DNA of 64,000 nucleotides from Pseudomonadota bacterium (lineage in GTDB: Bacteria > Pseudomonadota > Alphaproteobacteria > Acetobacterales > Acetobacteraceae). The stretch lies in assembly GCA_021781835.1 (NCBI GenBank), contig JAJXWD010000003.1, forward strand, positions 62,001 to 126,000. Reading direction: 5' to 3'. Shown piece by piece: positions 39,234 through 47,549 of the stretch (positions are counted from its first letter, which is position 1; every line of letters begins with the position of its first letter). The notes under the pieces were generated by a model that saw nothing but the letters and a program-made list of their open reading frames with translations, ran no database searches and had not been told where the DNA came from. A program made the position numbers and the translations under genes.

Positions 39234-39438
39234 AAAACGCCCTCTGATCCGCTTCCGATTCCCACTCGCCGGAGATGCTCACCGGCCCGCCCGGCATTTT
39301 CACCACCGGCTTCACCAGCAGCACGCGCTCGCCATCCAGAATAAACCCGAGCAAATCCCCCTCCGCCACGCCCAAATGCCGCCGCACGGCCTGCGGAATG
39401 GTCGTCTGCGCCTTGGCCGTCATCTTGCTGGTGATCAA
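39223..39438 (-). CDS. AbrB/MazE-family antitoxin
   Basis: A 71-residue swapped-hairpin antitoxin: ITSKMTAKAQTTIPQAVRRH, then LGVAEGDLLGFILDGERVLL, with an acidic Ser/Glu-rich tail that neutralises the toxin. TTG 39438 is chosen as start: AAGGAG lies exactly 6 nt before it and the family begins with (M)xTSKxTxKxQ. The ATG at 39423 is the alternative. The promoter region contains the repeated AATTTTCC array. Confidence 0.83.
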   Translation of the reverse strand: MITSKMTAKAQTTIPQAVRRHLGVAEGDLLGFILDGERVLLVKPVVKMPGGPVSISGEWESEADQRAFYGL

Positions 39439-39543
39439 GTCCCGCTCCTTTCCGAGTCGCCCTTGAGGCTTACCGGCCCAAAGCTGAACACCGCGTAAAT
39501 TTCCCGGATTTTTCCGCCGTTTTTCACGGAGTTTTCCGTAAAC

Positions 39544-39704
39544 CCGGAAACTCCTTACCCGCCGCCCCAAACCCAGAATTTTCCTTACCGGCCGGAATTT
39601 TCCCGCCCCGCCCCGAATTTTCCTTACCGCTCCGAAAACCGCTGCGATTCCCGGAATTTCCTTACCAAAACCCCAGAATTTTCTAGGATGTAAGGAAAAT
39701 CACC
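39544..39704. repeat. Iteron-like array of CCnGAATTTTCCTTACC units
   Basis: Units at 39544, 39572, 39592 (partial), 39611, 39650 and 39672 (diverged end) read CCCGGAAACTCCTTACC, CCCAGAATTTTCCTTACC, CCGGAATTTTCC, CCCCGAATTTTCCTTACC, CCCGGAATTTCCTTACC and CCCAGAATTTTC. The array ends with the inverse TAAGGAAAATC at 39691. Spacing is irregular (20-39 bp). It fills the gap between mazE and the GNAT gene. Confidence 0.75.
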
Positions 39705-39710
39705 GGCATT

Positions 39711-40175
39711 TCAGCCCGGTTTCGCGCCCTCTCGGCGCATCAGCACCACTTTCACCGGCGCCCGCTCCGGCGGATCGGCAAACATCGCCCGCCCGGTCTC
39801 CACAAACCCGCAGCTGGCATAAAATCCGGCGGCATGCAGCGTCGCCTCCAGCCGCACCGCGCCGGGCCCGGCCATCTGGCAGCCCGCCTCCAGCAAAAGC
39901 CGCCCCAGCCCCTGGCCCATGGCCTCCGGGCGCACATAAAGCCGACGGATCAGCCCCGGCACGGCATCCACAAACCCCAGCACGGCGCCCGCCTGCTCGG
40001 CCACCCTCACGCCGCCTTCGGCAATCACCGCCTCGTAATGGCGGGCATCGCGCCCGGCCATCCAGCCGCGCACCTGGGCTTGCGTATAAAACGCCCCGGC
40101 CTTCGCCTCGGTCGCGGCTTTGGTAATGTCGTACAATATTTGCCCCTCACCGGCCTGGGCGGGGCGCAGCCTCAT
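39711..40175 (-). CDS. GNAT-family N-acetyltransferase
   Basis: A 154-residue acetyltransferase. The acetyl-CoA-binding V/I-x-x-x-x-Q/R-G-x-G/A motif is RRLYVRPEAMGQGLGRLLLEAG (about 85-105), preceded by VLGFVDAVPG and followed by HAAGFYASCGFVETGR. Substrate unknown. The start overlaps the rnd stop (ATGA), so it is co-translated with rnd. Confidence 0.85.
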   Translation of the reverse strand: MRLRPAQAGEGQILYDITKAATEAKAGAFYTQAQVRGWMAGRDARHYEAVIAEGGVRVAEQAGAVLGFVDAVPGLIRRLYVRPEAMGQGLGRLLLEAGCQMAGPGAVRLEATLHAAGFYASCGFVETGRAMFADPPERAPVKVVLMRREGAKPG

Positions 40176-41344
40176 TCGGCGGGCAATTCCACAATGCGTA
40201 TGCGCTTGCCCTTGGCCGAGAGCGCCACCTCCCCCCTGATCAGCCGCAGCGCGTCATTGCCAAACATCTCGCGCCGCCAGCCTTCCAAAATCGGGTTGGG
40301 CGCGGTCTCATCCAGCGCCAGCGCCTCAATCTCGTCGCCTCCGGCCACCAGCCGGGGCGCCACGTTATTCTGCTCCGCCGCCGCGTTCAGCAGCACTTTC
40401 AGCAGCGCCACCAAGGCGGGCGAGGCGCGTGGTACGTCCCGTGGCCGGTCAATCTTGGGCAATTCCGCCTCGGGCAGGGTTTTGGCGGCGGCAATGGTGG
40501 CCAGCAGCGAAACCCCAGACTTGCCATTGGCAAACCCGGCGGTCACGCCCCGCGCGCGTGTCAGGCCATCGGCCGTATCGGGCGCCAAAGCGGCGATTTC
40601 GGGTATCTGCTCATCCTTGAGCAGCCTTTGGCGCGGAATATTGATCCGCTGCGCCTCGCGCTCGCGCCACGCCGCCACGGCTTTAATAATCGCCAGCTGC
40701 CGGCGGTTGCTGGTGCGCAGCTTCAGCCGCTCCCAGGCTTTTTCGGGGTCCACCCGGTAGGTGGCGGGCTCGGCCAGTACCGCCATTTCCTCGGCCACCC
40801 AGGCCAGCCGGTCCTCTTTCTCCAGCCGGGCGGCGAGTTTCTCATAAATCACCCGCAAATGCGTCACGTCGGCGGCGGCATACTCCACCTGCGCGCGTGA
40901 GAGCGGCCGCGCCGCCCAGTCGCTGAAGCGGTGGGTCTTGTCGATATGCGCGCCGGTCAAGGCCTGCACCAGCGAGTCATAGCCCACCTGGTCGCCAAAC
41001 CCGGCCACCATGGCGGCCACCTGGGTATCAAACAGGTTGGCGGGCACGGCGTCATACATCTGCAGAAAAATTTCCACATCCTGCCGGCAGGCGTGAAACA
41101 CCTTCACCACCTCGGGCTTGGCCAGCAGCGCGCCCAGCGGGGCCATGTCGAGCCCTGGCGCCAGCGCGTCCACCACCGCCACGTCATCCGTTCCCGCCAG
41201 CTGAATCAGGCACAGCTCCGGGTAATAGGTTTTCTCACGCATGAACTCGGTGTCCACGGTGATGAAGCTTTCCTGGCTCAGCCGCTCGCACAGGGCGGCC
41301 AGCTCCTCGGATGACGCGATAAAGGCGGTTTTTGGCTCACTCAT
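40172..41344 (-). CDS. rnd: Ribonuclease D
   Basis: A 390-residue 3'-5' exoribonuclease that matures tRNA 3' ends. The DEDDy motifs are [21 protein letters not shown] (Exo I, D and E), a middle segment with [13 protein letters not shown] (Exo II) and [16 protein letters not shown] (Exo III, with Tyr and Asp). One HRDC domain ([25 protein letters not shown]) follows and a second degenerate region ends the protein. Start ATG 41344 (MSEPKTAF) with GGGGAGG just before. A promoter is shared with divergent aspS. Confidence 0.95.
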   Translation of the reverse strand: MSEPKTAFIASSEELAALCERLSQESFITVDTEFMREKTYYPELCLIQLAGTDDVAVVDALAPGLDMAPLGALLAKPEVVKVFHACRQDVEIFLQMYDAVPANLFDTQVAAMVAGFGDQVGYDSLVQALTGAHIDKTHRFSDWAARPLSRAQVEYAAADVTHLRVIYEKLAARLEKEDRLAWVAEEMAVLAEPATYRVDPEKAWERLKLRTSNRRQLAIIKAVAAWREREAQRINIPRQRLLKDEQIPEIAALAPDTADGLTRARGVTAGFANGKSGVSLLATIAAAKTLPEAELPKIDRPRDVPRASPALVALLKVLLNAAAEQNNVAPRLVAGGDEIEALALDETAPNPILEGWRREMFGNDALRLIRGEVALSAKGKRIRIVELPAE

Positions 41345-41403
41345 ACCTCCCCTTTGCGCCATCCCCGCTTGACAGGAAAGGGGGCCCGGTCTCTTTGCCC
41401 TGC

Positions 41404-43200
41404 ATGGAACAGATAAACGCCTACCGCACCCATAGCTGCGCTGCCCTGCGGCGCGAAAATATCGGCCAGACCGCCCGGCTTTCCGGCTGGGTTCACGCCA
41501 AGCGCGACCATGGCGGCCTGCTCTTCATAGATCTGCGCGACCATTACGGCCTCACCCAATGCGTGTTCCCGGCGGGCTCGGCGTCCTTTGCCCAGGCCGA
41601 GCATTTGCGGGTCGAGTCGGTCATCACCGTCACCGGCCAGGTGGTCGAGCGCGCGCCCGGCACCCAAAACCCCAAGCTTCCCACCGGCGAGATCGAGCTG
41701 AAGGTCGAGGCGCTGGTGCTGCAATCGGGCGCCGATGTGCTGCCCCTCCAGGTCGCGGGCAACGAGAACTACCCCGACGAGCTGCGCCTCAAATACCGCT
41801 TCCTCGATCTGCGCCGCGAGAGCGTGCACAAAAACATCATGCTGCGCGCGGGCGTCATCGCCTCATTCCGCCGCCGCATGATCGAGTCCGGCTTCACCGA
41901 GTTCCAAACCCCCATCCTCACGGCAAGCAGCCCCGAAGGCGCGCGCGACTTCCTGGTGCCCTCCAGAAACCATCCGGGCAAGTTCTACGCCCTGCCCCAG
42001 GCGCCCCAGCAGTTCAAGCAGCTGCTCATGGTGGCGGGCTTCGACCGCTATTTCCAAATCGCCCCCTGCTTCCGCGACGAGGCCTCCCGCGCCGACCGTT
42101 CCCCCGGCGAGTTCTACCAGCTCGATTTCGAGATGAGCTTCGTCACCCAGGAAGACGTGTTCGCCACCATCGAGCCCATCCTGCACGGCGTGTTCGATGA
42201 GTTCGCCAATGGCCGCGAGGTCGGCAAGCCGCCGTTCCTGCGCATCGCCTACGATGATGCCCTGCTCAAATACGGCTCCGACAAGCCCGATCTGCGCAAC
42301 CCCCTGCTCATCTCCGATGTCACCGAGGCCTTCCGCGGCTCCTCCTTCGGCCTGTTCGCCAAAATCGTCGAAGCGGGCGGCATCGTCCGCGCCATCCCCG
42401 CGCCCGGCGCCGGCGCCAACCCGCGCTCCTTCTTCGATAAGCTGAATGACTGGGCGCGCGCCGAAGGTGCTGGCGGCCTGGGCTACATCACCTGGAGCGA
42501 CCAGGGCGCCCAAGGCCCCATCGCCAAAAACCTCTCGCCCGAGCGCGCCGAGGCCATCCGCGAGATTTGCGGCCTGAGCGCGGGCGATGCCGTGTTCTTC
42601 GCCGCCGGCAAGCCCGATGCGGCGGCCAAGTTCGCGGGCGCGGTGCGCACCAAGCTTGGCACAGACCTCAACCTCATCAAGCCCGGCGAGTTCAAATTCT
42701 GCTGGATCGTCGATTTCCCGATGTATGAGTACGACGAGGAGCTGAAGCAGGTGGTGTTCAGCCACAACCCCTTCTCCATGCCCCAGGGCGGCATGGAGAC
42801 GCTGGAAACCCAGGACCCGCTGACCATCAAGGCCTTCCAGTACGACATCGTGTGTAACGGCATCGAGCTGTCATCGGGCGCCATCCGCAACCACCGCCCC
42901 GACATCATGCTCAAAGCCTTCGAAATCGCCGGCTACGGCCCCGAGGAAGTCGAAGCCCGCTTTGGCGGCATGCTCAACGCCTTCCGCTTCGGCGCCCCCC
43001 CGCATGGCGGCTCCGCGCCCGGCATCGACCGCATCGTCATGCTCCTGGCCGATGAGCCCAACATCCGCGAAGTCATCGCCTTCCCGCTCAACCAGCAAGG
43101 CGAAGACCTGATGATGGGCGCGCCCGCCCCCGTGCCGGCCAACCGTCTCAAGGAACTGTCCATCGGCCTGGCCCTGCCGCCCAAAATCGTCAAAACCTGA
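41404..43200 (+). CDS. aspS: Aspartyl-tRNA synthetase (probably non-discriminating)
   Basis: A 598-residue class IIb synthetase. The N-terminal OB anticodon-binding domain has [22 protein letters not shown], and the core has [15 protein letters not shown], the motif 2 region [20 protein letters not shown], the bacterial insertion domain, and motif 3 [22 protein letters not shown]. The His at about residue 36, where E. coli has Leu, is a marker of enzymes that also charge tRNA-Asn in organisms using GatCAB. Start ATG 41404. Confidence 0.97.
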   Translation: MEQINAYRTHSCAALRRENIGQTARLSGWVHAKRDHGGLLFIDLRDHYGLTQCVFPAGSASFAQAEHLRVESVITVTGQVVERAPGTQNPKLPTGEIELKVEALVLQSGADVLPLQVAGNENYPDELRLKYRFLDLRRESVHKNIMLRAGVIASFRRRMIESGFTEFQTPILTASSPEGARDFLVPSRNHPGKFYALPQAPQQFKQLLMVAGFDRYFQIAPCFRDEASRADRSPGEFYQLDFEMSFVTQEDVFATIEPILHGVFDEFANGREVGKPPFLRIAYDDALLKYGSDKPDLRNPLLISDVTEAFRGSSFGLFAKIVEAGGIVRAIPAPGAGANPRSFFDKLNDWARAEGAGGLGYITWSDQGAQGPIAKNLSPERAEAIREICGLSAGDAVFFAAGKPDAAAKFAGAVRTKLGTDLNLIKPGEFKFCWIVDFPMYEYDEELKQVVFSHNPFSMPQGGMETLETQDPLTIKAFQYDIVCNGIELSSGAIRNHRPDIMLKAFEIAGYGPEEVEARFGGMLNAFRFGAPPHGGSAPGIDRIVMLLADEPNIREVIAFPLNQQGEDLMMGAPAPVPANRLKELSIGLALPPKIVKT

Positions 43201-43224
43201 CCGATCGGTAAAATTCTGGCAATC

Positions 43225-43258
43225 AAGGGGGCGTTTTCCCAAAAACGCCCCCTTTTTT
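43225..43258 (+). terminator. Rho-independent terminator after aspS
   Basis: AAGGGGGCGTTTT-CCC-AAAAACGCCCCCTT followed by TTTT, about 25 nt after the aspS stop. Confidence 0.93.
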
Positions 43259-43373
43259 GTGCCCATTCGCCGCCCTGTGCGCTATTTTGTCGCACAGGGC
43301 GCCTCAACATTTTGTTGCAAATATCCACATTTCGTCCATAAACATACGTAAACGTCAACTACCGGCCCTACGC

Positions 43374-43480
43374 TGCCAAACCAAACACGACCAAACCAGC
43401 CACGGCCAAACCAAACCCAGACCAATAAAAACCGACCAAGAAGCCAAAAATCCAGACGAACCAACCAAGGGAGACCCATA
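43374..43480 (+). other. C/A-rich, T/G-poor leader before the autotransporter gene
   Basis: About 100 nt of repeated CCAAAC, GACCAA and ACCAAAC words with very few T or G. It should be unstructured in RNA. It runs up to GGGAGACCC before the ATG at 43481, so GGGAG at about 8 nt is the likely Shine-Dalgarno. The rest of the 281-bp gap holds the aspS terminator and an AT-rich stretch (43310-43355) where a promoter is plausible. Confidence 0.55.
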
Positions 43481-45364
43481 ATGACCAGGCGCAACCTGCT
43501 CGCCTCCACCGTGCTTTTCGGGCTGCTCGGCGCGCCCGCCATGGCCGGCACGCTCTATGTCTTCGGCGACAGCCTGTCCGATGACGGCAATCTCTACGCC
43601 CTCACCGGCCAGCCTCCCGCGCCCTATTACCAGGGCCGCTTCTCCAATGGCCCCGTCTGGGTCGAGTATCTGCCCAGCCTCACCGGCCTCGGCTTTTCCG
43701 CCGCCACCGATTACGCCTATGGCGGCGCCTTCACCGGCGACCTCACCGTCAACGGCACCAATTACGGCACCAACCTCGAAAGCGCCGCCCTGCCCGGCAT
43801 CAGCACCGAAATCAGCGGCTTCGCCGGGGCTGGCGGCCATTTCACCGCGTCCGACGTGGTCACCCTCTGGGGCGGCGCCAATAATTATTTCCTCTATGCC
43901 GAGCTGGCCCAGGCCAACCCCGCCAACGCCGCCGCCTATGTCGCCGAGGGCGTGGCCACCACCATCTCCCAGCTCACCACCGATGTCGGCTCTCTCATCG
44001 GGCTGGGCGCCCAAACGCTCATCGTGCCCAACATGCCAGATCTCGGCGTCACCCCGCTTTTCAACACCAGCGCCCAAGGCATCGCGCTGGGCGATGCCTT
44101 CTCGGTCAACCACAATCTCTACCTCCCCATAGAAATGGCCACCCTCCACCAAAACACCGGGGCCAACATCATCGTCTTGAACACCGAGCAATTGCTCAAC
44201 AACGTCGTCGCCAGCCCCGCCACCTACGGCTTCACCAACGTCACCCAGGCCTGCATCGCGGTCGCGGCCTGCGTCACCGGCACCACCGCCCAGCAAAACC
44301 AGTATCTGTTCTGGGACAGCGTCCACCCCACCACCCACGCGCAAGACATCATCGCCCAATACGCGGCCGATTCCCTTCTGGGCTACCAAAACCTCGCCAT
44401 TCCCGCGCAGCTGGGCACCAGCGTGGTCACCACCTTCACCGGCCTGCTCGACCAGCGCCTCTCCGCCCTCGCCAATGGCGCCAGCGGCGCCTCCTACACG
44501 CTGGGCGGCATGAGCGCCTCGGCGCCCCTGCCCGATCACGGCATCTCCCTGTTTCTCTCCGAGACCGGCAGCTTTGGCGCCCAGGCCACAAAGGGCCAGG
44601 ATACCGGCTTCACCTCCAGCCTCGAGACCACCACCCTCGGCGTCGAGGATCACCTCTCCGATACCCTGGTCGCCGGTTTGGCGCTGGGCTATGCCAGCGC
44701 CTCGGCCAGCCCCAAAACCGCGGGTTCGGTGCATGATGACGCGCTCGAATTCGGCCTCTACGGCGCCTATAGCGGCCCGGCCTTCTATGCCCGGCTGAGC
44801 GGGGCGGCGGGCGAGAACTGGTACAAGGCGCAAAGCCCGGCCTATTTGGGCGGCGCGGTCACCGGCAAGCCCTCTGGCCTCAGCCTCGCCGTCCAGGGCG
44901 CGGCGGGCTATGCCTATGCGTTCAGCGGCGGGCTCAGCGCCGGGCCGGAGCTGGGGCTCATCTATTCCCGCGTCGGGCTGAACGGCTACACCGAAACGGG
45001 CGACGCCCTGCTCACCAAACAAGTCATCGCCCAGACCGACCAGCAACTGGACGCCACGGCCGGCCTGCGTGTCTCCTGGGCCGGGGCGCTGGGGGGCTGG
45101 CAGCTCACCCCCACCGCGCTGCTCGGCGCCGATGTGCCGCTCTCGGGCAGCAATGGCGACTTCACGGCGGTCTTCACCTCCGAGCCCCTGGTGCCGCTCA
45201 CCATCCGCTACCCGCACCGCCAGTCCGCCTGGGCCATTTACCAGCTGGGCACATCGGTGGCGCTCGGCCAAAGCCTGTCGGCCCAGGCCGAGGTCGGCGG
45301 CACGGTATTCCGCACCGGCGGCAACGATGTCAGCCTCTCAGGAGGCCTCACCTGGCGCTTCTAG
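43481..45364 (+). CDS. Autotransporter GDSL/SGNH esterase (EstA-like)
   Basis: A 627-residue type Va autotransporter. The Sec signal is TRRNLLASTVLFGLLGAPAMA. The passenger is a GDSL lipase/esterase: block I FGDSLSDDGNLYAL (catalytic Ser), the LWGGANNYFLYAEL block with Gly-Asn-like residues, and the block V DSVHPTTHAQ (Asp and His). About 300 residues of passenger are followed by a linker and a C-terminal beta-barrel of about 270 residues ending in LTWRF, with the terminal Phe needed for outer-membrane assembly. It hydrolyses esters on the cell surface. Confidence 0.92.
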   Translation: MTRRNLLASTVLFGLLGAPAMAGTLYVFGDSLSDDGNLYALTGQPPAPYYQGRFSNGPVWVEYLPSLTGLGFSAATDYAYGGAFTGDLTVNGTNYGTNLESAALPGISTEISGFAGAGGHFTASDVVTLWGGANNYFLYAELAQANPANAAAYVAEGVATTISQLTTDVGSLIGLGAQTLIVPNMPDLGVTPLFNTSAQGIALGDAFSVNHNLYLPIEMATLHQNTGANIIVLNTEQLLNNVVASPATYGFTNVTQACIAVAACVTGTTAQQNQYLFWDSVHPTTHAQDIIAQYAADSLLGYQNLAIPAQLGTSVVTTFTGLLDQRLSALANGASGASYTLGGMSASAPLPDHGISLFLSETGSFGAQATKGQDTGFTSSLETTTLGVEDHLSDTLVAGLALGYASASASPKTAGSVHDDALEFGLYGAYSGPAFYARLSGAAGENWYKAQSPAYLGGAVTGKPSGLSLAVQGAAGYAYAFSGGLSAGPELGLIYSRVGLNGYTETGDALLTKQVIAQTDQQLDATAGLRVSWAGALGGWQLTPTALLGADVPLSGSNGDFTAVFTSEPLVPLTIRYPHRQSAWAIYQLGTSVALGQSLSAQAEVGGTVFRTGGNDVSLSGGLTWRF

Positions 45365-45466
45365 AGCGGGATGCGTTATGACGCACCCGCTCTAGTTATA
45401 TTTTAACGATCAATTTCATTGGTTTAGCTTACGTCTGTCGACTCAATCTAAACCAATATTGATCTA
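45363..45466. repeat. Dispersed double-hairpin repeat, copy B
   Basis: Starts at the stop codon of the autotransporter gene. AGAGCGGGATGCG...CGCACCCGCTCT hairpin, then GATCAATTTCATTGGTTTAG ... CTAAACCAATATTGATC. About 85% identical by eye to the copy at 526-629. The first hairpin may serve as terminator for the upstream gene. Confidence 0.8.
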
Positions 45467-45617
45467 GCGCTACAGTTGCCTTTTGATTTGAGATGAGCGT
45501 GTCTGGCCGCGGCTTGATGACTTCGTCTGAATATTGACCATTCGAGGATATGCGCGACGGGGAGTGGCCGTTGCGCGAGCCTCAGGGGCTGGCGGGTATA
45601 AACATGTGCATCCGCCT

Positions 45618-47504
45618 CTAACGCGCCAGCACGGCCGCGATCTCGGCCGGGGAGAGCAGCTGGGGCAGCACGCGGGGGGAGGCGTCGCCCGCCGGATAAT
45701 AGAGGTAAAGCGGCACCCCGGCGCGGTGATTGGCCACCAGCAGGGCGGTGATGGCAGGGTCGCGGTCTGTCCAGTCACCGACCAGCAGGGCGACATGACG
45801 GGCCGCGAACAGCGCCTGCACCTGGGGCGCGGCGAGGGTCGTGGTCTCGTTGACCAGGCAGGTGACGCACCAGGCGGCGGTGAGGTCGATGAACACCGGC
45901 TGGCCGGCGGCGCGCAGGCTGGCCAGGCGGGCCGCCGAGTAGGGCGCCGCGCCCGGCAGGGTGAGCTGCCCGGCGGCGGCGGGCGCCGAGCGCAGAAACG
46001 GCAGCGCCACCAGCACCGCCAAGGCCATGGCCGGGCGCAGGCGCAGCGCGGCCGCCAGAAACACCCCGCCAAGGAGGGCGATCATCAGCCCGGTCTGACC
46101 GCTTTGGTGAAACAGCACCCAGGCGAGCCAGAAAAACCCGCCCAGCAGCGGCAGGCTGAGCAGGCGCTGGAGCATGAGCATCCAACGCCCGGGGCGGGGC
46201 AGGAGATGGGCGAGGCTGGGGATGAACGCCAGCACCAGAATGGGCAGGGCCAGCCCCAGCCCGAGCGCGGCAAACAGCCCCAGCGCTGGCAGCACGGGCA
46301 TGTTGAGCGCCGCGGCCACCGCCGTGCCCATGAAGGGCGCGGTGCAGGGCGTGGCCACCGCCACGGCCAGCAGGCCGGTGAGAAAACTATGCTGGGCGGG
46401 CAGATGGCGGATGAAGCCGGGGGGCAGAAACTGGAACCATCCGGCCATGTTGAGGCCCGCGGCCAGCATGACCCAGCCGGCCAGCGCCACGAAGACCGGG
46501 CTTTGAAACTGGAAGCCCCAGAAGATTTGGTGGCCGAGCACGCGCAAGGTGAGCAGCAGCCCGGCCAGCACCAGCATGGAGGCGAGCACGCCCGCGCCAT
46601 AGCCCAGCGCCTCGCGCCGCACATGGCCGGGCGCCGCCCCGCCCAGCCGGGCGAAGGCCAGCGCCTTCATGGCCAGAATCGGGAACACGCAGGGCATGAG
46701 GTTGAGCACCAGCCCGCCCAGCAGCGCCAGCAGCCAATAGGGGGCGTGGGCGGGGGCGGTGCCGCGCGGGGCATCGAGGCTGAGGGCCTGGGTGGCGCCG
46801 GAGGGATCGGTGAGTTCGAGCACCCCCGCGAGGCGCGACGGCGCCGGGCCGGTGAGAGGCAGGTGCAGCGCGATGCCGTTGGCGGTGAAAGAGAGGCGCT
46901 GCGGGGCGGTATTGTCGAGCTGGCCGGGCTGGAGGGGGAAGAACCGCGCCGCGGCCACCTGGTTGGCGCCAAGGCCGGCGATGGTGAGCGTGCCGCCCGG
47001 CGTGAAGCTGGCGGCAAAGGGCGAGGCGATGATCGGCGGCGGCGCGGCCTGCGCGGGGGCCGAGGGCGGCGGCACGGTCAGCGCGGCATGTTCGGGCACG
47101 CAGAGATCGGCGCAGACCAGCCAGTTGGCGGTGAGCGTGACGGGCGCCGCCGAGGCGGGCAGGCCATGGGCCGTGAAGGGCAGCAGCACATGGCCCGAGA
47201 GCACATAAACCCCCACCCCGTCCTGGTTGAGGTAGCTGGGGGCGGGAAAGCGCAGCGCCGAGAGCGTGACCGGCGCGGGCGCGGCGAGGCGCGGCGGGTA
47301 GCCGGCATCGCCCGGGTTTTGCCAGTAAATATGCCACCCCGGGGCCAGCGTGAAGGCAAGCGCCAGGGGGCGCGTGCCGTTGACCTCGGGGCCAGTTGCC
47401 ACGAGCTCGACCTGATCGCGCGGCGAGGTGAAGCCGCCCGCCCCTTGCGCGCGCGCGAAACCCGGCAAAAGCAGAAGGGCGAGGCAAAGAATGACATGGC
47501 GCAT
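45618..47504 (-). CDS. DsbD/ScsB-like membrane thiol-disulfide interchange protein
   Basis: A 628-residue protein. Signal peptide RHVILCLALLLLPGFARA. The periplasmic N-terminal domain carries SADLCVPEHA-like WLVCADLCVPEHAA (two Cys). The central membrane domain has PCVFPILAMKALAFARLGG and VATPCTAPFMGTAVAAAL (the transmembrane Cys pair). The C-terminal periplasmic thioredoxin-like domain has TAAWCVTCLVNE (CxxC). This layout carries electrons from cytoplasmic thioredoxin to periplasmic substrates. Start ATG 47504; the long upstream frame overlaps hrpB and is not used. Confidence 0.9.
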   Translation of the reverse strand: MRHVILCLALLLLPGFARAQGAGGFTSPRDQVELVATGPEVNGTRPLALAFTLAPGWHIYWQNPGDAGYPPRLAAPAPVTLSALRFPAPSYLNQDGVGVYVLSGHVLLPFTAHGLPASAAPVTLTANWLVCADLCVPEHAALTVPPPSAPAQAAPPPIIASPFAASFTPGGTLTIAGLGANQVAAARFFPLQPGQLDNTAPQRLSFTANGIALHLPLTGPAPSRLAGVLELTDPSGATQALSLDAPRGTAPAHAPYWLLALLGGLVLNLMPCVFPILAMKALAFARLGGAAPGHVRREALGYGAGVLASMLVLAGLLLTLRVLGHQIFWGFQFQSPVFVALAGWVMLAAGLNMAGWFQFLPPGFIRHLPAQHSFLTGLLAVAVATPCTAPFMGTAVAAALNMPVLPALGLFAALGLGLALPILVLAFIPSLAHLLPRPGRWMLMLQRLLSLPLLGGFFWLAWVLFHQSGQTGLMIALLGGVFLAAALRLRPAMALAVLVALPFLRSAPAAAGQLTLPGAAPYSAARLASLRAAGQPVFIDLTAAWCVTCLVNETTTLAAPQVQALFAARHVALLVGDWTDRDPAITALLVANHRAGVPLYLYYPAGDASPRVLPQLLSPAEIAAVLAR

Positions 47505-47549
47505 GCGCCCCTTATCGCACGGCGCGGCGGTCTCTGGTATCGGGGCGGC

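Noticed and set aside
39544-39704. CRISPR array
   Set aside because: Units of about 17 bp diverge and spacing varies from 20 to 39 bp; there are no cas genes nearby.
43355-45271. 638-codon minus-strand frame opposite the autotransporter
   Set aside because: Mirror frame; no family features, while the plus strand encodes a clear signal peptide, GDSL domain and barrel.
45534-47549. Upstream extension of the hrpB frame (672 codons)
   Set aside because: Entirely antisense to the dsbD-like gene; HrpB family start is at GTG 47550.
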